Source of the DNA: UMGS973 sp045599945
Lineage (GTDB): Bacteria; Bacillota; Clostridia; Peptostreptococcales; Anaerovoracaceae
Assembly: GCA_045599945.1 (NCBI GenBank)
Contig: JAZRWY010000066.1
Location: 1 to 16,906, forward strand
Reading direction: 5' to 3'
DNA length: 16,906 bases
This document shows positions 1-8,220 of this stretch, piece by piece. The stretch's first letter is position 1. Every line of letters begins with the position of its first letter. The notes beneath the pieces are model-generated. The model searched no databases. It saw only the letters and a program-made list of their open reading frames with translations, and was not told where the DNA came from. The position numbers were made by a program, and so were the translations under genes.

Positions 1-132
1 AGGCTACGATTTCGCTATTGCTTCTTCTCGCCCACACCTCGCGATGTGAACCTTGCAAGTCGCTATGAGGTTCGCTGAAGGCAAACGCCCTACGTGGACT
101 TTCACCACAGACTGACGGCATGCCCGTCATAC
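1..132 (-). mobile_element. 5' part of a group IIC intron (domain I), cut by window edge
   Basis: No coding region is seen here. On the minus strand, the stretch starting at about 132 reads GTATGACGGGCATGCC, then CAGTCTGTGGTGAAAGTCCAC, then GCAAGGTTC and GAGAAGAAGC. This order matches, from memory, the start of the Oceanobacillus iheyensis group IIC intron (GGCAUG, CAGUCU, GGGUGAGAGUCCC, GCAAGG, GAAGGAAGC). The stretch follows an intrinsic terminator hairpin by six bases, which is the usual insertion site of class C introns. The first five bases are GTATG rather than the consensus GTGYG, so the exact 5' boundary is inferred. The rest of the ribozyme and any reverse transcriptase gene would lie to the left of the window. 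Confidence 0.72.
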
Positions 133-138
133 TAACAG

Positions 139-172
139 AAAGAATCGAGGTATCGGAAAACCTCGATTCTTT
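139..172 (-). terminator. Intrinsic terminator after the XRE-AbrB gene
   Basis: AAAGAATCGAGGT (139-151) and ACCTCGATTCTTT (160-172) form a perfect 13-bp stem with an 8-nt loop. It lies two bases past the stop of the regulator gene and has T-runs on both sides, so it can end transcription from either strand. The presumed group IIC intron starts six bases beyond it. Confidence 0.85.
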
Positions 173-173
173 T

Positions 174-614
174 TTATTCCCCATCATTTGCCATGGAAGC
201 ATATCTCATGATGTCTTTTATTTTCTTTTCAAATTCTTCCGCTGTAATCAGGGCGATTCCCTCCTCATCGCTTAATACGATGAGGCGCTGGCCGCCGGTA
301 ATGTCCATCAGTTCCCTCGCCGCCTTGGGAATAACAATCTGTCCTCTGTCATTCATGGTGACTGAACCCCAGATATGTTTCCCTTCCGGTCCGGGCGGAA
401 CGCGTCCGACACCTTCCACCTGATTGGTGTGAATCAGGCTGTCAATGGATACACCATAAACCTCGGCAAGCCGGCTGCATTTTTCCACGTCAGGTACAGT
501 AGCACCGTTTTCCCACTTTGCATAGGCCTGCCTCGAAATCCCTATTTTTTCGGCAATCTCCTCCTGTGAAAACCCATGCATGTTTCGAAGCAGCAACAGA
601 TTCTCTTTTAACAT
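174..614 (-). CDS. XRE-family HTH regulator with C-terminal AbrB-like domain
   Basis: This is a 146-residue DNA-binding regulator. Residues 1-60 form a Cro/C1-type helix-turn-helix (FSQEEIAEKIGISRQAYAKWENG, with recognition helix near ISRQAYAKWE). Residues 80-125 form a SpoVT/AbrB swapped-hairpin domain (VTMNDRGQIVIPKAARELM). Both domains bind DNA, so the protein probably acts as an oligomeric repressor. The ATG at 614 has a good GAGGAG site upstream and starts 12 bases after the permease stop, so it is the third gene of the ABC operon. It probably controls that operon, including itself; this is an inference from position. Unlike its two transporter neighbours it looks intact. The target signal is unknown. 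Confidence 0.9.
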   Translation of the reverse strand: MLKENLLLLRNMHGFSQEEIAEKIGISRQAYAKWENGATVPDVEKCSRLAEVYGVSIDSLIHTNQVEGVGRVPPGPEGKHIWGSVTMNDRGQIVIPKAARELMDITGGQRLIVLSDEEGIALITAEEFEKKIKDIMRYASMANDGE

Positions 615-626
615 ATCTTTTCTCCT

Positions 627-1056
627 CTACATGTCTACCTTCTGAAACCATTCACAGGCGCTCCTGCAGGAAAGCCATGTAACTCCCGCATAGACTGCCA
701 TGCCACTTGCAAGAAGCAGCAGCTGCTGCAGCAGATGATCCGTTCCAAAAGCATTCAATATCTCAATTCCCGGAATGTGGTGCACGGATTCGGCTGCTCC
801 AATCACCAGAAAACAGATGATGATATGAATGACAAACCGCTTCCCGAAATCATATGCAGTCCGGAAGAAGTACGGTGAACAGAATGTCATTTGCCTCTCT
901 TGCATACTGGAAGCTCTGGTAAATGCCAAGTGTCACGAAAAATGCGCCGCACAGGACCGGATATCCCGGAAGAAAAAACATCAGTTCAAATGCAATGAAG
1001 GCATAGGCAAGAACAGATGCGCTAAGTTTCATTTCCTTTGCCAGAACATTACCCAT
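627..1056 (-). pseudogene. ABC-2 type permease, internal deletion with frameshift
   Basis: These are remains of a membrane permease of an ABC-2 exporter. The frame beginning at 1056 gives a start typical of small ABC-2 permeases (MGNVLAKEMKLSASVLAY, then LPGYPVLCGAFFVTLG and REANDIL) but stops at 850 after 68 residues. A second frame, open from 929, carries the C-terminal part from about 870 (FFRTAYDFGKRFVIHIIICF, IPGIEILNAFGTDHL) to the stop at 627. The junction lies around 861-871, within cttcttccgg on the minus strand. Compared with intact relatives (about 200 residues, from memory), several middle transmembrane helices are missing and the frame changes, so no complete permease can be made. 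The start overlaps the ATPase stop by 8 bases, showing the two were coupled. Confidence 0.82.
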
Positions 1057-1534
1057 TCAGATTCCCCCTTTCCATGCGAAGAAAGGTTTCTTCCAATGTT
1101 TCTCCCGGCGTTTTGAATGCTTCTTTTGAAGCCTCTTTCCGAATGACTCCATTGGAGATATACAGGATATCGTCGGCACATTTTTCAATGTCTGAAATGA
1201 TATGTGTCGAAAAGAAGATGGATGTCCCTTCCTCTCTGAGTTTCATCAGAATCTCCCGGATTCTTTTCCTTGAATACCAGCTGATGGTTCCTGACGAATA
1301 TCCGATTCTTTTCTTGATTTCTGCTTCGTTTTCTTTTAGCGGCTTCCCGAAGAATAATATTTCTCCGGCATCCGGATGTATCAGATTCATCATGGATTTC
1401 ATGGCTGTTGTTTTTCCTGCTCCGTTTCTTCCGATGAATCCTGTGATTCTTCCCTTCTCCAGAGAAAAATTCACATCTTTCAGCTGTAACTGCGGATAGA
1501 TCTTGGTCAGCCCTTTTACTTTTACAATACTCAT
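1049..1534 (-). pseudogene. ABC transporter ATPase with in-frame deletion of signature and Walker B
   Basis: This is the ATP-binding subunit of an ABC exporter, 161 residues against roughly 230 expected. Walker A is intact (GRNGAGKTT, 35-43). The sequence continues through RIGYSSGTISWYSRKRI (76-92) and then jumps to REILMKLREEGTSIFFSTH with the H-loop His at 111. The Q-loop to signature region, the LSxG signature, Walker B and D-loop are absent, so ATP hydrolysis is not expected. The missing block is about 70 residues, removed near 1255-1270 without changing frame. The start at 1534 (MSIVKVKGLTKIY) is preferred because GGAGG lies six bases upstream; an open frame extends to 1591 without a ribosome site. 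It is the first gene of a minus-strand operon with the permease and the XRE-AbrB regulator. Confidence 0.85.
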
Positions 1535-1562
1535 GTTTTCCTCCACTCTCTTTTCTATGAAC

Positions 1563-1591
1563 ATTGTAAAAGTTCCTTTTTCTCTTCTCAA
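1563..1591 (-). promoter_or_regulatory. Sigma-A-type promoter of the ABC operon
   Basis: On the minus strand TTGAGA (1591-1586) and TACAAT (1568-1563) are separated by exactly 17 bases. The expected transcript start is about 28 bases before the ATPase ATG, leaving a short leader with its GGAGG site. Confidence 0.6.
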
Positions 1592-1649
1592 CCAACCATT
1601 GTTTACATCTTTTTCGCATTTCTGTTATGTATGGTTGCATCCATGGGGC

Positions 1650-1675
1650 AAAAAGAATCTGCCCAAAGCAGATTC
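1650..1675 (-). terminator. Intrinsic terminator after the sortase gene
   Basis: GAATCTGC (1655-1662) and GCAGATTC (1668-1675) form an 8-bp stem with a 5-nt loop. On the minus strand the stem is followed by TTTTT. It lies 8 bases past the sortase stop and closes the hydrolase-HAD-addB-sortase operon. Confidence 0.85.
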
Positions 1676-1683
1676 CTTTATCA

Positions 1684-2385
1684 TCATTTTATTCTTTTTC
1701 CAACCACAATGAACCTGCCGTTCTCCACATGGTAGGCACAGGTGGAAAGGGTAATCAGCTGATCGCCGTAGGCGGCATCCTCTCCCGTATCATAAAGGGA
1801 GGCTTCTTTCACCATCTGCACAAACTGATTGTATTCACCGGCATCATATGCCTGAACAAAATCATAGATTGGCTCTGCCGCTTCCACATCAGTCTTGAAG
1901 GCAGCCAGAACCGTGTATTTTCTTACGCCCTTTCTAGTTTCCAGCCGGATGATGTGATGTTCATCAAAAAAGCTTTTTTCTTCAAAGTTTGAAAGCGTGG
2001 AAAACATGGTTCCGTTCAGCATGTTGTGCCCATAGATTACCATGTTGTCTGAATCCAGCGTACATCTGTAATCCATGAACGGCGTGCCGCTGTATGAATA
2101 ATTCTTGTCAAAGTCTGCATGCAGGTAGAATTCCGGATCATCCGGAGTAAGCATGACCGGATAATCGATGTATGTGCCTTTGACGGAGAGCCATGCCACC
2201 ATATCGCTGTTTTTTTCAAACGGATCGACTTCTTCCTGAAGCTGCTTGAAAGAATTGTCCTCCTTATTCAGGTGGTAGTATTCTATCGCAAGCTTGATTC
2301 CGCATACAACAAATACCAGTGCAAAAAGAACAATCAATATGTTCAGTATAGTCTTCCTTTTATTCCCCTTTTTCCCTTTTTTCAC
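1684..2385 (-). CDS. srtB: Class B sortase
   Basis: This 233-residue membrane-anchored transpeptidase cleaves a sorting signal and joins the surface protein to peptidoglycan. A basic N-terminus is followed by one transmembrane segment (about 12-36), leaving the catalytic domain outside the cell. The active site is visible: His120 in YGHNM, Cys216 in TLSTC and Arg224 in NGRFIVVGKR; TLSTC is typical of SrtB. The start is GTG at 2385, with AGGAGGG seven bases upstream overlapping the stop codon of addB, so the two genes are translationally coupled. No sorting substrate lies in the window. It is the last gene of the operon. The membership of the class is firm; the substrate (class B enzymes often use NPxTx-type signals) is unknown. 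Confidence 0.92.
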   Translation of the reverse strand: MKKGKKGNKRKTILNILIVLFALVFVVCGIKLAIEYYHLNKEDNSFKQLQEEVDPFEKNSDMVAWLSVKGTYIDYPVMLTPDDPEFYLHADFDKNYSYSGTPFMDYRCTLDSDNMVIYGHNMLNGTMFSTLSNFEEKSFFDEHHIIRLETRKGVRKYTVLAAFKTDVEAAEPIYDFVQAYDAGEYNQFVQMVKEASLYDTGEDAAYGDQLITLSTCAYHVENGRFIVVGKRIK

Positions 2386-2394
2386 ATTTCCCTC

Positions 2395-5300
2395 CTAGAT
2401 CATCACATATCTGCATTCACGGAATGCTGTATCAAATCCGCAGATTGCCCGGTATCTGCAATAGCCGCAGGCGCTTGTATCGTGATTCTTTTTCTTCGGC
2501 ACAATATCAATGTCTCCGGCGACAATTCCTTCACAGACTTTCTGGATGGTCTCATCGACGTCATCCTGAAAAGCTTTGAACTCCTTATCCGTAAATACCC
2601 GTTTGCTCAGCCCGCTGTCTGCATAGCATCCATCCTTCCGCTTGACAGGAACGATATCCGACTGCTTTTCGAAATTTCCCGCAATGCTGGAGATGACATT
2701 TTCTTCGTCTATGACTGCTCCATCGAGTTTAAACGATTTATATATTTCTTTTTCAATCACGTCTTTGATGGCGCTTCTGCTGCCTTTTGTCAGGTCTGCC
2801 TCAGGTTCCTTCACATGGAAGTAGAATACGCCAGCCGGCTTCCGCTTCTTCTCATATTCCATTCCTGCTTTCAGATAGACCATCAGCTGCAGTTTCCATC
2901 CGGATTTTGCTTCTGCCTCACTGAAAGATTCTTTTCCCGTCTTATAGTCAATGACTTTTACTCTTCCATTGCCCAGAATATCCAGTCTGTCAATGATGCC
3001 CTCAATATATACATGCTCTCCTTCCGCTTCAACGACTACCGGCGGAATGTTTCCTCTTCTTCCGAAATATGCTTCAAAAACTGCTTCCTGTATGTCGCCT
3101 GCTCTTACATGGGAAACCAGAATCCATCCGATTTCTTTTGCGAGTTTTTTCAGGCGTTCACAGCGATACTTCTCCTCTGGACGGTCCAGAAGGAATCCGC
3201 CGCCGTACTCGTTCAGCACACTCTGCACAATTTCTTCCGCCATTCTCTGAAATTCTTCTTCTGTAATGGTCATCCATCTGGAAGATGGATCTGTCAGCGC
3301 CAGTCCTTTTTCTGTCAATGCATCGGCAATCTTCATGAATGTCTCATGGTAGACATCTCCGATTTCTCTTGGCGCCATTTCCACAACTCTTCTTTCTTCC
3401 GGTCTCAGGCCATAGTCCATGAAATGCGCAAATGGGCATCTTGAGAACGATTCCAGTTCCGACGGACTGACAGAAAGTTCTCCATCCCCCTTCTGGTACA
3501 GATTTTTCACTATCTGTTTTTCCATTCTGGTTTTTCTTGGTGAATAGAAAAGTCCCTGCGCCATGCGATTCATGGCTTCCGGATCGTTTTCGCAAAACCA
3601 TCCTGCAGCCTCTTTCCAGGCATCGGAAAGGCTTCCTCCATCCAGATATTCCCGGAATGCAGCAGTCATATTGTCTGCCGCTGCAGTTCTGCCGCTCATC
3701 AGCCTTGGATCTTCTTCATCTGCAAACATATCCTGTTCTTTTTCCAGATGTTTAAAAATCCGCAGCATGGTATTGATGACAGGAGACGGTTTCACTTTTT
3801 CTCCTTTTTCGTCTGCCATGGCAGTTCCAATCCACAGTTTTTCCGATGCTCTGGCAAAGGTTCTGTATATGCCAAGAGTTTCTTCATTTCGTCTGACCGC
3901 GTCAGTTCTTGCCAGTTTCACATCGGCAAGGTTTTCAAGAGAATGAAGTTCATCATCATTGAGCAGCATTTCCTGTCCTGCCGCCTGAGGAAATACACCT
4001 TCATCAGCCCCTATGACAATCACTGCCTTTGCTCCTGCAATTCTGCTTCTCTGGGCTGTTCCTACGCTGACTCCGTCACAGACCGGAGGAATGATTCCTG
4101 CTTCTGCTTCTTCCAGTCCGGCTTCCATGATATCCGGAATCCGTTCGATCAGGCTTTCTTCTTCTCTCATGATTTCATCCATCTGCTGGAGCATCTCCAG
4201 AATGAGATTCCATGACTGGACTGTCAGCTGCGCTTCTTCTGCAAAGCCTGCCTGATTCATCTGCTCCATTTTTTCATTTATTTTCTCAACAATCCGGACT
4301 TTTTCTACAAAATGTCCATAGATTGCCTCACAAGCATCATGCACTGTAACGCAGCGGAATATGGCATCCGAAAGCTCCGTTACTTCTGCAGCCAGCCTGC
4401 TTCTTGAGATTTCCACCCGTTTTAGGATTTCTTCCTTGCCTTCGCGGATTTTTGTAAATTCCTTTTTCCAGCCGTTCTTTCTGATTCTGTTCTCAATGAC
4501 ATAGTTTTCCAGCTCATCGCAATCCTTCTGTCCGATTCCGGAGTAGCCGGTCTTGATCATTTTCAGCATGCCGCTGCTATTCATGCCGGACGCTGCCAGT
4601 CTTAAGTATGCCAGGAAATATATGATCAAAGGATTCGTCATGATTTTCCGCTTGCTGTCTACAAAAACGGGGATCCCATACTTTCCAAACACTCTTTTGA
4701 TTCCGGCTTCATTCTGCTCCAGACTGTTGCAGATTACGGCAATATCGTCATATCTGTATTCTTCATCTCTGACAAGTCTGAAAATATATGCTGCTGCAGT
4801 TTCTATCTCCTGATGGATGCCTGCCGCCTCGACGATTGTAATTCCTGCATGGTCTTCATGCCTTCTGGTTGGAAATGCATACAGCTCCTGCTCCAGGACC
4901 TTAAGCCCTTCCGGTCTTTCCAGTGCATACCCTTCTATCTTTTGAATGCTGCATTCTTCTGCGCGCTTCTCGAGTTCCTCCATCAGGAATCCCGTCAGTT
5001 TAAATAGATTTTCATCTCTGGAACCCTGGTCAAAGGTAAGCACAACATTCACGCATCGCGTATGCTGAATCAGTTCTTTTATCAGGTCCAGGTTTTTCGG
5101 TGTAAAGCTGTCAAATCCCGAAATCCAGATTTCCTTTTCCCGAACATAGCTGCTTTCACGGATTTTTCCTGCAACAAAGGTGACTGCAGTTTCTGTATCG
5201 ATATATTTTCCGGCAATGGCCTCTTCATATGCATCATATATGACGCATATATCTTCCAGTTTTTTTCGAAGCAGAGCATCTTCCGGAAGAGTTTTCCGTA

Positions 5301-5697
5301 TTTCATGAAGTCTCTCTGCAGAGATGTCATTCTGACGGATCTGCGCCAGAAAATCATTGATCATTTCAACAAAAGAAGGCTTCTTCGAGATGTTCTGGTA
5401 TATGGTGAGTCTGTTTTTCACATCCTCAATGATTTTTACCAGCAGCATGTATCTGCCATACTTGTTGATGGCTTTTTCTGTACTCCTTCCGCATTCAGAA
5501 AGAATCCGGTCAGATACTCTGGAAAAACTCAGCACTTCAATGTCCAGAAGGCCTTTTCTTCCGCTTCTTCTGATCAGGTCTTTTTCTGCCTCCAGTGTAT
5601 ACTGATCCGGCACAATGATCAGGCTCTCGCCGCTCAGATGGTCGTATATGAACTTTTCCTTGTCTACGCTTTCACGCCCGTAAAAAATGTTTAACAT
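2395..5697 (-). CDS. addB: ATP-dependent helicase/deoxyribonuclease subunit B (AddB)
   Basis: This 1100-residue protein is the AddB half of the AddAB enzyme, which processes double-strand DNA ends for recombination and finds Chi-like sites. Supporting signs are the N-terminal IIVPDQYTLEAEKDLI and VLSFSRVSDRIL segments, the C-terminal PD-(D/E)XK nuclease core (VIDYKTGK, DYK at 917-919), and four cysteines placed as in the AddB iron-sulfur cluster (Cys754 in SRCPFAHF; Cys1077, Cys1080 and Cys1086 near the C-terminus). The usual N-terminal Walker A (GxxGSGKT) reads GRESVDKE, so ATP binding there is doubtful. Its ATG overlaps the HAD gene stop by 7 bases and no strong ribosome site is seen, which suggests coupled translation. 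Unusually, the next gene is a sortase rather than addA. Confidence 0.93.
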   Translation of the reverse strand: MLNIFYGRESVDKEKFIYDHLSGESLIIVPDQYTLEAEKDLIRRSGRKGLLDIEVLSFSRVSDRILSECGRSTEKAINKYGRYMLLVKIIEDVKNRLTIYQNISKKPSFVEMINDFLAQIRQNDISAERLHEIRKTLPEDALLRKKLEDICVIYDAYEEAIAGKYIDTETAVTFVAGKIRESSYVREKEIWISGFDSFTPKNLDLIKELIQHTRCVNVVLTFDQGSRDENLFKLTGFLMEELEKRAEECSIQKIEGYALERPEGLKVLEQELYAFPTRRHEDHAGITIVEAAGIHQEIETAAAYIFRLVRDEEYRYDDIAVICNSLEQNEAGIKRVFGKYGIPVFVDSKRKIMTNPLIIYFLAYLRLAASGMNSSGMLKMIKTGYSGIGQKDCDELENYVIENRIRKNGWKKEFTKIREGKEEILKRVEISRSRLAAEVTELSDAIFRCVTVHDACEAIYGHFVEKVRIVEKINEKMEQMNQAGFAEEAQLTVQSWNLILEMLQQMDEIMREEESLIERIPDIMEAGLEEAEAGIIPPVCDGVSVGTAQRSRIAGAKAVIVIGADEGVFPQAAGQEMLLNDDELHSLENLADVKLARTDAVRRNEETLGIYRTFARASEKLWIGTAMADEKGEKVKPSPVINTMLRIFKHLEKEQDMFADEEDPRLMSGRTAAADNMTAAFREYLDGGSLSDAWKEAAGWFCENDPEAMNRMAQGLFYSPRKTRMEKQIVKNLYQKGDGELSVSPSELESFSRCPFAHFMDYGLRPEERRVVEMAPREIGDVYHETFMKIADALTEKGLALTDPSSRWMTITEEEFQRMAEEIVQSVLNEYGGGFLLDRPEEKYRCERLKKLAKEIGWILVSHVRAGDIQEAVFEAYFGRRGNIPPVVVEAEGEHVYIEGIIDRLDILGNGRVKVIDYKTGKESFSEAEAKSGWKLQLMVYLKAGMEYEKKRKPAGVFYFHVKEPEADLTKGSRSAIKDVIEKEIYKSFKLDGAVIDEENVISSIAGNFEKQSDIVPVKRKDGCYADSGLSKRVFTDKEFKAFQDDVDETIQKVCEGIVAGDIDIVPKKKNHDTSACGYCRYRAICGFDTAFRECRYVMI

Positions 5698-6326
5698 AAA
5701 TCCAATATATCTTCTGCTTCCCTGATAAAATATTCTATCTTCAGCCGTTCCATGTCCTCTTCTCCGAGATTATCGCTCCAGGAAACAAGTGCAGCTTTTA
5801 CGCCTGCGCTGTGTGCACAGCCAAAGTCATAATAGCTGTCTCCTATGAGGATGCATTCTGAAGGCTCAACGCCAAGCTGCTTCATTGCAATCTGCGCAGG
5901 AGCAGGGCTAGGCTTATGTTCATCTGTATCATCACATGTTACAGACACCGGAAAATATTCCATCATGCCATTTACCCTAAGCCCGTCCATAAGGGAGCGC
6001 TTCGTTCTCGATGTGACAATGGCCATACGGATTCCCCTTTCATAAAGAGTTTTTATCGTCTCTTTCATGCCGGGAAACGGCTTGATGGCATCCGCAAAGA
6101 TTTCTTTCTGGTAGTTCCTGTAGATCTGAATTGCCTCATCAAACGGTGTGTTCGGAAATTCCCGCTTCATGGTTACTTCCATGACTTCACCGAATGATTT
6201 CCGGATATGTTCCGGATCCTTTTCCAGCCCGTCTATCACTTTATATGTATGCTGCCATGAACGGATGATTGCATCTGCCGTATCCATGACTGTGCCATCA
6301 AAGTCAAATAGTATTGCTTTTATCAT
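5691..6326 (-). CDS. HAD-superfamily phosphatase (Gph/PpaX-like)
   Basis: This 211-residue soluble hydrolase is of HAD subfamily IA, the group of phosphoglycolate phosphatase and pyrophosphatase PpaX. Motif I is FDFDGTVMDT (nucleophile Asp8, acid Asp10), motif II is the Ser in VTSRT, motif III is the Lys in HKPSP and motif IV is GDSYYDFGCAHSAG. A helical cap lies between motifs I and II. The start at 6326 is chosen because GGAG sits seven bases upstream; a longer frame from 6338 would place the start inside that site. The gene overlaps the stop of the upstream hydrolase by 23 bases and the start of addB by 7, so the three are co-translated. The substrate cannot be read from the sequence. Confidence 0.9.
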   Translation of the reverse strand: MIKAILFDFDGTVMDTADAIIRSWQHTYKVIDGLEKDPEHIRKSFGEVMEVTMKREFPNTPFDEAIQIYRNYQKEIFADAIKPFPGMKETIKTLYERGIRMAIVTSRTKRSLMDGLRVNGMMEYFPVSVTCDDTDEHKPSPAPAQIAMKQLGVEPSECILIGDSYYDFGCAHSAGVKAALVSWSDNLGEEDMERLKIEYFIREAEDILDLC

Positions 6327-7245
6327 GTTTATCTCCATTTATGTATCTGTTCGTAAACTCCAACACTCTGCTCCAATATTCTTCCGGTCTCACGTCCTGT
6401 GCTTCCCCGTGACCTGCATCCGGCACCAGAAAGATTTCCTTTTCTCCCCTGCACGCTCCATATGCGGTTAATGCGTGGCCGACCGGCACAAAACGGTCTT
6501 CCACTCCATGGAGGAACATCATTGGAAGTGTTGTTTCTTTGAGCCCCTGTAATGCAGTTGCCTCTTCAAAACTCCATCCTGCGCGGATTTTTGTAATGAT
6601 GCTTCCTATCCATACAAGCGGATAATATGGAATACCGAATACAACTTTTCCTTCATGTCTGAACTCGTCTTTCACAGAAACATATCCGCAATCCTCCACG
6701 ATACACCGGACATTCGGCGGAAGCTTTTCTCCTGCAGCCATCATGACAGCTGCACCCCCCATGGAAATACCATATAATATGATATTCTCCGGCTCATATT
6801 CTGCATTGATATATTCTGCCCAGGATACCATGTCCTTCCGGTCATGCCAGCCCATGCCGATATATGTTCCTTCCGATTCTCCATGGCCGCGCATGTCCGG
6901 CAGCAGCAGGCTGTATTCCTGTTCATTCCATCCTCTGCATCGGTTCATCATATGCTTACCCGAAAGATTGTATCCGTGCATGGCAATGACAAAGGTCTTG
7001 GAGCCCCGGTCAATGACATGGCCGTGGAGTTTCAGGCCATCAAACGAAGTGATCCACGCCTCGCAGTATCCCCCCATTTCCGAAAGTTCTACAGCTTCAG
7101 GTTTTCTTTTCGACTGATTTTCTTCTGCGCGAAATACCCGCTCCTTGTTTCCGCCGGAGCGAAGCGCCAGATTGTACATCATGTTTCCAGCTGCAGCAAG
7201 CACGCCAACCGTCACAGCTCCTGCAGTCAGAAGTTTTTTCTTCAT
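6304..7245 (-). CDS. Membrane-anchored alpha/beta hydrolase (serine esterase family)
   Basis: This 313-residue alpha/beta-fold hydrolase is of the group with an N-terminal membrane segment (Bacillus YqkD-like, from memory). Residues 4-28 form a hydrophobic signal anchor. The fold follows with MHGYNLSGKH (oxyanion region), DMRGHGESEG, the nucleophile elbow GISMG (Ser161), acid Asp250 in HGVEDRFVP and His279 in DAGHGE. The catalytic triad is complete, so an esterase, lipase or peptidase-like activity at the membrane is likely; the substrate is unknown. The ATG at 7245 follows GGGAG by seven bases. It is the first gene of the operon with the HAD phosphatase, addB and sortase, and its upstream region also holds the divergent EamA promoter. 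Confidence 0.88.
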   Translation of the reverse strand: MKKKLLTAGAVTVGVLAAAGNMMYNLALRSGGNKERVFRAEENQSKRKPEAVELSEMGGYCEAWITSFDGLKLHGHVIDRGSKTFVIAMHGYNLSGKHMMNRCRGWNEQEYSLLLPDMRGHGESEGTYIGMGWHDRKDMVSWAEYINAEYEPENIILYGISMGGAAVMMAAGEKLPPNVRCIVEDCGYVSVKDEFRHEGKVVFGIPYYPLVWIGSIITKIRAGWSFEEATALQGLKETTLPMMFLHGVEDRFVPVGHALTAYGACRGEKEIFLVPDAGHGEAQDVRPEEYWSRVLEFTNRYINGDKHDKSNTI

Positions 7246-7279
7246 TTGTAATCTCCCAGATCTTTCACATTATTTTATT

Positions 7280-7285
7280 ATTATA
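7280..7285 (-). promoter_or_regulatory. Extended -10 promoter of the hydrolase-HAD-addB-srtB operon
   Basis: The minus strand reads TGATATAAT, an extended -10 (TGnTATAAT), about 35 bases before the hydrolase ATG. The -35 position at 17-bp spacing is ATGTAA, which is weak and fits reliance on the extended -10. Confidence 0.5.
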
Positions 7286-7293
7286 TCATTTTC

Positions 7294-7324
7294 TTGTATC
7301 AATTACATTATTATCTGCTAATAT
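7294..7324 (+). promoter_or_regulatory. Possible promoter of the EamA gene
   Basis: TGCTAATAT (7316-7324) is an extended -10, with TTGTAT (7294-7299) upstream at a long 19-bp spacing. It would give a very short leader carrying TGGAGG at 7331-7336. It overlaps the promoter region of the divergent operon. Confidence 0.35.
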
Positions 7325-7341
7325 ATATTGTGGAGGTAGAT

Positions 7342-8214
7342 ATGAGCAGAGCCCTTAAAAGAAATATTCTTGCAATCCTGACAATCATATTATGGTCCAT
7401 AACATTTCCGATTACCAGATTCATCGGTAACGAACTGAATCCCATATATATTGCATTCATACGCATCACTTCCGCCGCAGCCCTGCTGACTCTCATCTGG
7501 TTTTTTCAGAAGGAGCGAAAGATCCCGGCCAAAAGTGATCTCTTTCTATTCATTCTATCGGGAGCCGCAGGTTTTGGTCTTTATCTCATTGTTTTCAGTC
7601 TGGGTCTTAGAACCATTACTTCTGCGGAGAGTAGCGTGATTATCGCTGTAACACCCATACTCGTGGCGGTATTCTCCAGTATCCTATGGAAAGAAAAACT
7701 CAGCATCCCATGCTGGCTTACTATATTGGGAGCTTTTCTTGGTGTGGCAATACTCATGCTGTGGGAACAGGGCATCGACCTGAAGCCAGGCATGTTATGG
7801 ACATTGTGCGCGTCCCTTCTTTTTGCATTGTACAACATGATCAACAGAAATCTTTCGGCCAAAGGGTATTCATCCATCGATATTGTTACTTTTTCCATGA
7901 TTGTTTCGGTTGTACTTCTCATCTGGGCAGCACCCGGCTCCATCGATGCAGTCATCCATACAAGGGCACTTCCGACACTGCTTGCAGTAATGATCGGTCT
8001 ATTATCTTCTGCCATCGCTTACGCGCTCTGGGGAGGAGCGCTATCTCTTGCAGACAGGTCAACGGAAGTGACAAACTACATGTTTGTTACGCCTCTCCTT
8101 GCAACTCTTGAAGGCATCATATTCCTGCATGAATCTCCTACGGCGGGCACATTCATCGGCGGTGGCCTTGTCATCGCCACAATCGTCCTGTTTAATATTC
8201 TGAATGATAAGTAA
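7342..8214 (+). CDS. EamA/DMT-family transporter
   Basis: This 290-residue integral membrane protein belongs to the drug/metabolite transporter superfamily, with about ten predicted membrane helices arranged as two EamA repeats (about 8-135 and 145-287). Typical family signs are the start (ILAILTIILWSITFPITRF), AFIRITSAAALLTLIWFF, and the paired ends ILGAFLGVAILML and FIGGGLVIATIVLFNIL. Such proteins export metabolites or amino acids; the substrate here is unknown. The ATG at 7342 is chosen because TGGAGG lies five bases upstream; an in-frame ATG at 7294 is in the promoter region. It is transcribed alone and divergently from the hydrolase operon. No clear hairpin terminator follows before the tRNA gene. 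Confidence 0.9.
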   Translation: MSRALKRNILAILTIILWSITFPITRFIGNELNPIYIAFIRITSAAALLTLIWFFQKERKIPAKSDLFLFILSGAAGFGLYLIVFSLGLRTITSAESSVIIAVTPILVAVFSSILWKEKLSIPCWLTILGAFLGVAILMLWEQGIDLKPGMLWTLCASLLFALYNMINRNLSAKGYSSIDIVTFSMIVSVVLLIWAAPGSIDAVIHTRALPTLLAVMIGLLSSAIAYALWGGALSLADRSTEVTNYMFVTPLLATLEGIIFLHESPTAGTFIGGGLVIATIVLFNILNDK

Positions 8215-8220
8215 AACCTC

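Noticed and set aside
1185..1640. 151-residue Lys/Arg-rich open frame on the minus strand
   Set aside because: It is out of frame with the ABC ATPase and shows no domain; I considered a broken GntR regulator upstream and saw no support.
2119..3444. 441-residue open frame on the plus strand
   Set aside because: It lies antisense to addB and the sortase start, both supported by motifs, and shows no domain of its own.
5062..5694. 210-residue open frame on the plus strand
   Set aside because: It is a shadow of the addB N-terminus, without ribosome site or recognisable motif.
7581..8015. 144-residue open frame on the minus strand
   Set aside because: It lies inside the EamA gene, whose repeats and ribosome site are clear.
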